Positions 1 to 8,700 of a stretch of DNA of 64,000 bases are shown piece after piece. Location: positions 124,001 through 188,000 of the forward strand of contig NZ_FNLB01000008.1 of assembly GCF_900104145.1 (NCBI RefSeq). Reading direction: 5' to 3'. This DNA comes from Pseudovibrio sp. Tun.PSC04-5.I4 (GTDB taxonomy: Bacteria; Pseudomonadota; Alphaproteobacteria; Rhizobiales; Stappiaceae). Within the stretch, counting starts at the first letter, position 1. Every line of letters starts with the position of its first letter. A program made the position numbers and the translations under genes. A model generated the notes under the pieces. That model had not been told where the DNA came from and did no database searches. It saw nothing but the letters and a program-made list of their open reading frames with translations.

Positions 1-342
1 CGTCTGGCCTATATTCATGATGTTGTGTATTGGCTGCGCCCTAGAGACGGCAACAATCTCAGTGCAGATACTGACCAGCAAAACCACGATCGCTTCCTCG
101 CTGCTTACTATCAACTTGAACAACAACAGATTTCACAGGATGCGAAATCTGCCCTTACCAGGCAGATTGTTTCATCCCGTTGGAAACTTGAAAGAGACAG
201 GCATAGGTTTGCCTCATTTGCCTCTGAACCATTTCTTCGTTACGCGGCAAACCGACTACTTCCTGAAGTTCCGATCACGGATCAGAAGCTGGAGAAGTAT
301 AAAGAGCAGATGCTTACGGCAAAAAAAATAAGAAGAATGTAA
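1..342 (+). CDS. C-terminal part of an unknown protein (5' end outside window)
   Basis: The reading frame is open from base 1 and stops at 342, so only the last 113 residues are present; an internal GTG at 25 is not needed as a start. The fragment is hydrophilic and helix-rich, with many Gln, Arg and Lys residues, no transmembrane segment and a basic tail ending in KKIRRM. I do not recognise the family. It is followed by a transposase scrap, so the gene may have been near an insertion event. Confidence 0.5.
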   Translation, partial: RLAYIHDVVYWLRPRDGNNLSADTDQQNHDRFLAAYYQLEQQQISQDAKSALTRQIVSSRWKLERDRHRFASFASEPFLRYAANRLLPEVPITDQKLEKYKEQMLTAKKIRRM

Positions 343-407
343 GAGCATAGCTCTAGGAATTAGTGCCGAAACGGGCATGGAAATGCCTCCTATTGAGGTC
401 TGATTTT

Positions 408-540
408 GTGAAGAAATCTCGTTTCCACGATGCTCAAATTATCGCGATATTGAAGCAGGGGAAAGTGGCATTCCCGTTGTGCAGCTTTGCCGTGAGTATG
501 GCATGAGCACGACTTCCAATTATAAGTGGTGCTCGAACTA
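408..540 (+). mobile_element. IS3-family transposase OrfA remnant
   Basis: Translation from the GTG at 408 gives MKKSRFHDAQIIAILKQG, the typical start of IS3-family (IS407-like) OrfA. The frame then shifts by one base; the next frame continues with ESGIPVVQLCREYGMSTTS, the helix-turn-helix of the same protein. Nothing of OrfB follows. The 5' flank (tcctattgaggtctgatttt) resembles the flank of the second remnant near 50.28 kb, so both derive from related elements. This is a dead fragment. Confidence 0.75.
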
Positions 541-564
541 GTCCAATTTCTACAGCATCTTTAT

Positions 565-587
565 ATTTACAATCAATAATTGTAAAT
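565..587. promoter_or_regulatory. Perfect 9-bp inverted repeat upstream of the AraC gene
   Basis: ATTTACAAT and ATTGTAAAT are separated by 5 bp and end 25 bp before the start of the AraC-type regulator. The position and symmetry fit an operator or autoregulatory site. No protein partner can be assigned from sequence alone. Confidence 0.4.
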
Positions 588-612
588 GTGTGTATTACAG
601 CTACTATAAAGT

Positions 613-1617
613 ATGGACACTGAAGCAATCAAATTCCATCGTCAACTTAACGTAGGTTGGAACGACTGGGTCGAGACTTACCAGATGGTGACGGGCGAAG
701 TTGCTAATAAAGCCTATTGCCCTCCAATTGAGAATTTCTCGGCTTCTGTAAGTGCGCGGTTTCTCCCTAGCTCTACTCTTGCTGTCATTTCTGGTGGTAA
801 TTATTTTGTCGAGCGTTCTGAAAAACGCGCTGCACAAGACAACATAGATGTGTATTGCTTACAACTGTATCAGCACGCTGATGGTAATGAACTGAATACC
901 CCTGAAGGTCAATTTTCCCTAGAGGTTGGTGATCTCGTTTTTTACGATGCTACACAGCCTATGTCTGCATATCATTCAGATTATACTCTCTGCAAACTCA
1001 TAATCCCTCGTGAAAAGATGCAAGAATATCTATCGGTGCATCATAGTCATGCGACCCAAGTTTTTCGCGGAAATGAGGCTCCCCTGCCGATCATCCGCCA
1101 GTTAATGCTGAGCTTGGGTGCAGAGATCAATGCGCTGACAGATGATCAATACTCCAGCATTGTTGATTGCGTTTCAGATCTGATCGGGCAGTTAATTTCA
1201 AAGCGAACTGATGACAGTAGAAATTCAACTCTGGCACAGTCAGGCGAACTATTACGCCGCCTATATGCGAAAAATCTGCTTAGGCACCATCTTTCAAATT
1301 CTGAATTAGGCAATGATGATCTTGCGCAATTGATGGGCGTTTCCCGCAGCACGCTGTATCGCCTCTTGGAGCCAGTTGGTGGTTTCACAAAGTACTTGCG
1401 TTCAATGCGCCTTACACGAGCGCGTCAGTGTTTGCAGCAGCATGAACGTGTTGAAATAGGTCAGCTTGCCAACCAATGTGGTTTCAAACATCTCTCAACA
1501 TTCTCAAAGGTGTTTAGAGATGAGTTTGATATGAGTCCAAGAGAGATGATGGCTGAGATCCATGAGGGCGATAAGAGCCCTCTCAGCACATATGTGTACT
1601 GGGCTACAGCCCAATAA
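613..1617 (+). CDS. AraC-family transcriptional regulator
   Basis: A 334-residue cytoplasmic regulator. The C-terminal ~100 residues carry the two-helix-turn-helix AraC/XylS DNA-binding domain, with LAQLMGVSRSTLYRLLE as the first HTH and LANQCGFKHLSTFSKVFRDE followed by SPRE as the second. The N-terminal ~200 residues match in layout the AraC_binding_2 type of cupin-like sensor domain. The ATG at 613 is preceded by a palindrome at 565-587. The nearest downstream gene is the autotransporter at 1995, about 380 bp away on the same strand, so a regulatory link is possible but not shown. The ligand is unknown. Confidence 0.85.
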   Translation: MDTEAIKFHRQLNVGWNDWVETYQMVTGEVANKAYCPPIENFSASVSARFLPSSTLAVISGGNYFVERSEKRAAQDNIDVYCLQLYQHADGNELNTPEGQFSLEVGDLVFYDATQPMSAYHSDYTLCKLIIPREKMQEYLSVHHSHATQVFRGNEAPLPIIRQLMLSLGAEINALTDDQYSSIVDCVSDLIGQLISKRTDDSRNSTLAQSGELLRRLYAKNLLRHHLSNSELGNDDLAQLMGVSRSTLYRLLEPVGGFTKYLRSMRLTRARQCLQQHERVEIGQLANQCGFKHLSTFSKVFRDEFDMSPREMMAEIHEGDKSPLSTYVYWATAQ

Positions 1618-1982
1618 ACTGCCCAAGATTCCTAAACGTGTTGATAACTGCGATGGCTTACCACGGCGTGGAAAATCACAGGCTTTTACTGTGATGTTTC
1701 AAACAGGACGAATTCGGCAGGCTTTATTTTTTCTCTCGTTTCAATCTTAAAAAACTCCAAATACCGTGTGCTAAAACCTACAAAATTTCCGCATTTACTT
1801 TGTATTCCGACTACCTAATTGTCCTGATCAAGACGTATTTATAGGCAATAACACCAATTTATATTGGGTTTTTCTAATTTAAGGCTTGATCAAGATATGG
1901 GCTTCGAATGTCTAATTAATTCCCGACGTGCCCCCACTCATTCGGTCTCAGTTTCGCAGTTCCGCTTTCTCTCAATTAAATT
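1618..1982. other. Intergenic region, probable autotransporter promoter
   Basis: AT-rich stretch with no convincing gene. The word TGATCAAGA occurs twice about 60 bp apart (near 1826 and 1887), which could be a paired regulator site for the downstream autotransporter. No clear -35/-10 pair was identified. Confidence 0.3.
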
Positions 1983-1994
1983 GTGATCCGAACT

Positions 1995-4900
1995 ATGAGT
2001 GCGTTTAAAAACAGCAAGCTATGGATCCTCTTTGCAGTTCTCATTTTGTTTTGCTTGGGAATTACTTCAGTCAAGGCGTTTACAGTTGCAGATACCAATA
2101 AGGATGCTGCCAGCAAAATTGGTAGTTGTTTTTACACTTTAAGTATTAATCATGCGACTTCCTATGCAACTGTCCAAATCCAAACACCCGTTCCAAATCC
2201 TCAATTCTATTATGCTGGTGGCACATATTATGGGCCTCTGGGCTCAGGTTCCTATAGTTCAATAAGCAAAGCTGTGCTCGCAAGTTGCCTGAATATTGCA
2301 GAAAGTAACATAAGCTCCTTAAGTCAAAATGGCGCAGACAGTAATTTTAGAGATGATCAATATTACGGTTTTTCTTATGTGGTGGACCATGCCGAGAACG
2401 GCGTAAGTGCCGGTGAATATAAATATGAACTAAAAGCAACAGATTATACAAATATCCACGCCAGGATTATGACTGACATTTCCGCTAATACAGTGAAACG
2501 GGCCCGGTTTTCTTTTGAATCCGGTGCCGGTGCTTATGGACAGCGAACAGACTGGATTGGATTTACTAATAGCCAAAGCGATTGCCCCGACGGACACAAC
2601 GGGGTTGGCCCAGTTTGGTATCTTGAAACAGACGACGAGTCCGATAACGGCAAATATGTTTGCGGCTTCGCAAGTGATGGGACCAGCAGCGCTCATGTCG
2701 TCAGCACAAATCCGATCTCCGTTGACAGCAAAAAGCCCGTATTAGGGCCCGCCAATGCTATTAGCAGAAACATCCCAACTGGACAAAGCGTGGTTGTTCT
2801 TTCACTCACAGGCCACGTCACTGCTACTGACAGTGTAGATCCTAATCCGCGGGTGGAATATAAAATCAACGGCGCTGTTGTGACAGGGAGCCATACTTTC
2901 CCGCTGGGAGAAACAGCGGTTAGCGTTCGTGCTATTGATCATGTAGACCGCAAGTCAGATTCCAAGGCCTTTACCGTTACGGTGAAGGACAATGAAAAAC
3001 CGAGCATATCCACGCCTGCAAATACCACAATACCTACAGATCCAGGCCAGCAAACCGCCTCGTATGACGTTAGCTCTAGCGCAACAGCGACGGATATCGT
3101 TGATCCCAACCCTACTGTAAGCTATTGGCTCGGCAGCACCCAAATAACCGGCCAACACAACTTTTCATTGGGCAGCAATAATGTACGCGTGGAAGCGGTA
3201 GATAGCAGTGGCAATAAGGCCATCACTAGTTTTCAAGTCATTGTTGAGGACAGAGAGATCCCTGTCATTTTGGATGTGCGGGACGTAACGCTAAACACCG
3301 ACGCAGGGCAGCCCACGGCAACATATAACCCAACCCTCATTGGTCGAGCGAGTGACAACGTCGCCAGTGGACTAACGATCACGCATCTGATTGGCTCAAC
3401 GCCCGTCACAGGCCTTTACGCCTTCTCAATAGGGCGCACAACTGTCACGGTTACAGCGCAGGACACAAGTGGCAACACTGCGGTTCAGGAATCGTTTGAT
3501 GTCCATGTCACAGATGATGAAGCTCCAATTATCACCGTTCCATCCACGCAAATTCGGGATGCTGTGCCTCCGTTACAAACAGCAGAAGTAGATGTGACCA
3601 GCCTGGTCAATATCAGTGATAACTCAGGTTTTTATTCCTCCCGATACCTTTGGGGAACGACAGAACTTACTGGCCCTTTTGATTTTCCAATTGGTGACAA
3701 CCTCATCCTCATTACTGCAACGGATGGGGATGGGGATGGGAATATTGCAGATCAGCAGCAGTTTATTGTCAGGGTAAGAGACATTGAATTGCCTGTGATA
3801 ACGCCCCCCTCTGACATAGTTTTAGATGTGGCGACAGGAGACACATCAGTCTCTCGTGATGTGACAACTCTTGGTCAGATCCGTGATAATCACAGTAGCA
3901 ACCTATCTATTATTTTTCGCATTGGGACTTCCGTTTTCAATGGACTCTACAGTTTCCCGCTGGGTGTAACAGTCGTCACCATGGACGCTACTGATGATGC
4001 CGGCAATGATGCTCTGAGGCAAAGTTTCCAAGTCACAGTACAGGATCTGGTTGCACCCGATATGCCACTTGAGCCCGATATTACATTCACGGATGATGAT
4101 GCCATCCATGTGACTGGTCTGGCAGAACGCAATGCACAAATTGTCGTTCGTTTTCCCAAAGGCGATAGTGCCAAGGCGAAAGCAGATGCAAATGGTAGAT
4201 ATGCAGTCGTTTCACAAATAGGGCAAACAAATGGGAAAGTATCTATTCAGGCAATTGATGCTGCAAACAATTTGTCTCCAGTGCGCTATGTTGATGTTGT
4301 TGTGCGTGGGGATCCGATCAGGGTTTCCCTTTCTGCTCTGCCAAAACAGGTCGCCGGGGCCACCTCTCATATTTTAGAGGTGACATTCTCTCAAAGCATC
4401 ACAGGCTTTGAGCCTTCTGATTTTGTGTCAAAAAACGCAGGTGTTGAGATTTTGAGCGCGAATGCAGACAACTCAGTGTTCAAAGTCAAGGTAACAACAA
4501 GCGGTGTTGGGGATGTTGAACTTTTCTTGCCGGAAGGACGCGTAGATGGTTTGCTCAGAAACACCAACCTTGCTTCAAATATAGTCATATCAGCTGACAA
4601 GACCAAACAGACGACAGAGGAACAGATCACAAAATTCATGCAAGAACGGGCAACACTTCTGCTTTCTCGACAACCTAAACTCACAGCATTCATAAAGAAG
4701 AAAACGAAAACACCTGAGTTAAAAGCGGGTCCTGCGGGAACCATCGGGAAACTCACCGCTGACCAGCCGTTCAATCTACCTATATGGACGCAATTATCCG
4801 GCAATCTGACATTTTCTGGCGGCGGAGAAAGCCTCTATCTGTTCAGCGCTATAGGCATGCATGGTTACATGCAACCCAACTTAATTGTAGGCGGCATGCT

Positions 4901-5516
4901 TGAGCTGGATTATTTGGAGCGTAAAGAAGGGCAGGCGACAACCTCCGGTGTGGGTTGGCTTGCCGGGCCATACTTTGGCGCGCAACTATTTGAACAACCT
5001 CTTTACATGGAGGGCAAAGCTCTCTTTGGCCAAACGTTCAATCACATTAGCCCAGGGGGAAGCTACAGTGATGCGTTTACTACAACTCGGCTACTGGCCC
5101 AAATTCAGCTGAGCGGCTCTTTGCGGGCCTATCAAGTGGACTGGGTTCCCTTCGTGGACGCCTCTTATCTTATGGATGTTGCAGACGGTTACAAAGATAC
5201 ACCGGGCAATGAAATTTCCAAGCAAGATATCATGGTCTCACAGGTGCAGACTGGTCTGGAATTTGAAAAAGAGATGACCATTTTTGACGGAAAATTCGCC
5301 ATAAATGGTGGCGTTTCAGGCATTTGGAGCGCAAGCACAGGGACAGCGGCAACCGTCGTACCTTCCTATGAAGGATGGCGCGCCTCCACCAAGTTGGGTT
5401 TCATATATAGCTCTCAGGATAGTCATGAGATCAAGTTTGATGCTGAGTACGATGGCATTGGCGTCGATGACTATGAAAGTTTCAGCCTGAACTTGCAGTT
5501 AACACGAAAATTCTGA
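1995..5516 (+). CDS. Type V autotransporter with HYR-like repeats
   Basis: About 1173 residues, outer-membrane or secreted. The ATG at 1995 begins a classic signal peptide (KLWILFAVLILFCLGITSVKA); the GTG at 1983 is an alternative start. After a ~220-residue N-terminal region come five ~88-residue HYR/Ig-like repeats (roughly residues 245-690), each beginning around [KAIL]P-x-I and ending with the strand motif F-x-V-x-V-x-D. Two further Ig-like modules follow. A helical linker (TKFMQERATLLLSRQ) leads into a ~250-residue C-terminal beta-barrel ending in Phe (QLTRKF), the signature for BamA-dependent insertion. The passenger is probably a surface adhesin. The barrel is clearly homologous to that of the convergent gene at 5747-10846 (shared GWxAGPY, GSYxDxFxTTRxLA and YDGIGxDD), while the passengers differ. 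Confidence 0.85.
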   Translation: MSAFKNSKLWILFAVLILFCLGITSVKAFTVADTNKDAASKIGSCFYTLSINHATSYATVQIQTPVPNPQFYYAGGTYYGPLGSGSYSSISKAVLASCLNIAESNISSLSQNGADSNFRDDQYYGFSYVVDHAENGVSAGEYKYELKATDYTNIHARIMTDISANTVKRARFSFESGAGAYGQRTDWIGFTNSQSDCPDGHNGVGPVWYLETDDESDNGKYVCGFASDGTSSAHVVSTNPISVDSKKPVLGPANAISRNIPTGQSVVVLSLTGHVTATDSVDPNPRVEYKINGAVVTGSHTFPLGETAVSVRAIDHVDRKSDSKAFTVTVKDNEKPSISTPANTTIPTDPGQQTASYDVSSSATATDIVDPNPTVSYWLGSTQITGQHNFSLGSNNVRVEAVDSSGNKAITSFQVIVEDREIPVILDVRDVTLNTDAGQPTATYNPTLIGRASDNVASGLTITHLIGSTPVTGLYAFSIGRTTVTVTAQDTSGNTAVQESFDVHVTDDEAPIITVPSTQIRDAVPPLQTAEVDVTSLVNISDNSGFYSSRYLWGTTELTGPFDFPIGDNLILITATDGDGDGNIADQQQFIVRVRDIELPVITPPSDIVLDVATGDTSVSRDVTTLGQIRDNHSSNLSIIFRIGTSVFNGLYSFPLGVTVVTMDATDDAGNDALRQSFQVTVQDLVAPDMPLEPDITFTDDDAIHVTGLAERNAQIVVRFPKGDSAKAKADANGRYAVVSQIGQTNGKVSIQAIDAANNLSPVRYVDVVVRGDPIRVSLSALPKQVAGATSHILEVTFSQSITGFEPSDFVSKNAGVEILSANADNSVFKVKVTTSGVGDVELFLPEGRVDGLLRNTNLASNIVISADKTKQTTEEQITKFMQERATLLLSRQPKLTAFIKKKTKTPELKAGPAGTIGKLTADQPFNLPIWTQLSGNLTFSGGGESLYLFSAIGMHGYMQPNLIVGGMLELDYLERKEGQATTSGVGWLAGPYFGAQLFEQPLYMEGKALFGQTFNHISPGGSYSDAFTTTRLLAQIQLSGSLRAYQVDWVPFVDASYLMDVADGYKDTPGNEISKQDIMVSQVQTGLEFEKEMTIFDGKFAINGGVSGIWSASTGTAATVVPSYEGWRASTKLGFIYSSQDSHEIKFDAEYDGIGVDDYESFSLNLQLTRKF

Positions 5517-5581
5517 GGTCACTGCCACCAACATCATGAACCGGATGTTTGTCAGATTGCATCGCAAACTATGTCGTTGGG

Positions 5582-5633
5582 TGATTGCAGTTGCTGACCA
5601 CACAGATTCACTCTGCAATCATCTTAAGATGAT
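5582..5633. terminator. Hairpin and palindrome between convergent autotransporters
   Basis: A perfect 9-bp stem (TGATTGCAG 5582-5590 with CTGCAATCA 5613-5621) is followed by the perfect 16-bp palindrome ATCATCTTAAGATGAT (5618-5633). There is only a short T stretch, so this is at best a weak terminator for the plus-strand gene. Confidence 0.35.
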
Positions 5634-5697
5634 GACATAACTCTATGCCATCATACCTCTAATAATAAGCGGATTATCCTCAGGTGTGGCAAACCTG

Positions 5698-5736
5698 AAA
5701 AAATTCCAGCAACCACAGATAACTGGGTTGCCGGAA
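5698..5736 (-). terminator. Intrinsic terminator of the large Ig-repeat autotransporter
   Basis: Read on the minus strand, an 11-bp stem with one mismatch (GGTTGCCGGAA at 5726-5736 against TTCCAGCAACC at 5704-5714) and an 11-nt loop is followed directly by six T residues (5703-5698). It begins 10 bases after the stop of the minus-strand gene. Confidence 0.75.
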
Positions 5737-5746
5737 CAGTGGCTCA

Positions 5747-8700
5747 CTAATTCAGCGGGATGTTGACGCGCATGCGGCCCGAGATTGCTTCAAAATCATC
5801 TGACCCGATGCCATCATAAGACCCTTGCAGATCCGCACCTATGCCATTGGGCATGGAGATTTTTAGACCCAACTCAGCGCGTGCCCGCAGATTGTTGGTG
5901 CCGTCTGATTTGGACGAGGGCACACCAGTTGCGCTGGTGCGGTTGGCAAAATTCCAGATAACCTGTCCGCCAAAGTGCGGTTCAAGAACCGTCTTTGCTG
6001 ATAACTGGAACCGGTAGCTGATCGCTGGTCCTGCCTTAAATTGACCAAGGCTTGTTTCAACTTCAGGAATGAACACACCGAAGGTATTTCTGTAACTCTC
6101 AGCGGTTTCTTCGAAGTAGGACAACGAAGCTGTTGGTGTAATGAGCCAGTTGCCCTGCTCGTAGTTGCCAGTCAAACTCATTGAGGCCAACCAACGGGTT
6201 GTGTCGAACATGTCTGTATAGCTACCGGTTGGGGTGATTTTATTTTTGGACTGCCCCCAAGCAGCGCGGGATTGGAAGAACAGATTTTCAGTCAACCGGA
6301 TTGTAGCATAAGGACCCGCCATCCAGCCCTGACCACGCACACTGGAACTCGCGGTGTCAGAAGACTGGTTCATGCTGTCGAACTGCATGTAAGCACCCAC
6401 AAGAACCGACGGGTTGAGCACGTAATCTGCACCCAGTGTCAGAATACCAAAATGGCCGTCGTTGTTGCCGGAAGTGCGTAAAGTGCTGAAGCTGCCTTCT
6501 GCCCACATGTCGAAAGACTGGTTGGTTGATGGTGTGCGGTCATCAAACTCCAGTGCGTTTCCGGCTTCACTGGCTTTGTTCAACGCCGACAAGCTGGTGG
6601 AAAATGCCATTTCAATACGGTCACTGATGCGACCGGATACTTCCACACCGCTCAAATTGCTGCTGAATGACAGATTATCCGGCCCCTGACGCATAAAACT
6701 GCTCAGCAGGCTGATGGAAAGATCTGCCAACCCGCCCTGAGGCTTTGCAGAGACGTTTTGGCTTGGGTTGTGTTTAAAAAAGGCATCGCTCAATTGTGGG
6801 GCCACGCTGCTGAGACGGGACGAAGACAGCAGGTAGGAGTTTGAGCCGGAGGAATTGGCCAGTGATGTTGTTTGTGTCGGCTGGTCTGTGGTTGCTGCAC
6901 GCAGACGGGCGACTTGCCGGCCTCCGCCGAACTGACTGGACACAAGAAGGTTTGCCCGTTCTTCCATAAACTCCACCTGCACCTGCGTTGTTTTTTCCAC
7001 GCTGTTGTCGATTGCTGTCGCCAGCTGGCGGGACATGTTGGTGGCGGAAGAAGCATTGCCATGGAACTGCGCAGTGACATTGTGTGCGCCCGGCGTTGTG
7101 AATCGTGCAGTACACTGAGCTGCCTTGTTCACCAACGGAACCTTTGCACAAATCGGGTTGCCATTGTCGCTGAAGGTGACGGTGCCCTGCACTTGCGGTG
7201 GCGACAGCGGCAAACTGGTGCGTAGCACACGCAAGGCTGGCTTGCGGTTGGTGCTGACCGTTGCTGTGTAGGTGACCGGTTCGCCCAACTCTGCTTGCGT
7301 TGAGGATCCAGATAAATCCACAGTGGCAGTGAGCTTGGCAACTTGAATACTCAGGGTTTTCTTGGCCGGGTTATGAGAAATGTCTCCGGCTTTTGTGGCT
7401 TCGACGGTGCATTGCCCTGTCGCAAGGCCGGTAACCTCGGAACCGGACAGGGAACAGAAGGCCGCACCGTCTTTGAGGGCATAAGACACCTGTCCTGTCC
7501 CTGCCCCACCAGTTACGGTGAGTGCGGAAGCATACGTGATCTGAATCGATGTGGGATTTGCACTAAAGCCTATGGTCTGCGCAGCCTTGCCAATTGCAAA
7601 GGTCTGGTCTGCATCGGGCGCGACGTTGTAGTTATCGTTGCCGGCCTGTGAGGCGCGGATGGTGCAGTTTCCGGCAGTGAGCAGGATCGTTTGAGACTCT
7701 AAGACTGTACACACGGTAGAGGTTTGGGAGGTGAAGGTGACCGGGATACCGGAGGCCCCGCCTGTTGCCGTCAGTTGCACGGCACCGTTGGGTGTGAACG
7801 CCTGGTTTGCTGGTTTCGTGAAGCTTATGGTCTGCGCTGCCTTGCCAATTGCAAAGGTCTGGTCTGCATCAGCCGCAACGTTGTAGTTATCGTTGCCGGC
7901 CTGTGAGGCGCGGATGGTGCAGTTTCCGGCAGTGAGCAGGATCGCTTGAGACTCTAAGACTGTACACACGGTAGAGGTTTGGGAGGTGAAGGTGACCGGG
8001 ATACCGGAGGCCCCGCCTGTTGCCGTTAGTTGCACGGCACCTTTGGGTGTGAACGCCTGATCCGCAGGTTTCGTGAAGCTTAGGGTCTGCGCTGCCTTGC
8101 CAATTGCAAAGATCTGGTCTGCATCGGGCGCGACGTTGTAGTTATCGTTGCCGGCCTGTGAGGCGCGGATGGTGCAGTTTCCGGCAGTCAGCATGGTGGC
8201 TTGAGACTCTGAGACTGAACACACGGTAGAGGTTTGGGTGGTGAAGGTAACCGGGATACCGGAGGCGCCACCTGTTGCCGTCAGTTGCACGGCACCGCTG
8301 GGTGTGAACGCCTGATCCGCAGGTTTCGTGAAGCTTAGGGTCTGCGCTGCCTTGCCAATTGCAAAGGTCTGGTCTGCATCAGCCGCAACGTTGTAGTTAT
8401 CGTTGCCGGCCTGTGAGGCGCGGATGGTGCAGTTTCCGGCAGTCAGCATGGTGGCTTGAGACTCTGAGACAGAACACACAGTAGAGGTTTGGGAGGCGAA
8501 GGTGAGCCGATTACCGGAGGCCCCGCCTGTTGCCGTCAGTTGCACGGCACCGTTTGGTGTGAACGCCTGATCAGCAGGTTTCGTGAAACTGATGGTCTGC
8601 GCCCCTTTTCCGATTGCAAAGGTCTGATCCGCAACGGGCGCGGCGTTGTAGTTATCGTTGCCAACCTGTGAGGCGCGGATGGTGCAGTTTCCGGCAGTCA

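Noticed and set aside
7343..8671. Series of short plus-strand frames within the autotransporter repeats
   Set aside because: They are antisense shadows repeated with the same 255-bp period as the coding repeats.
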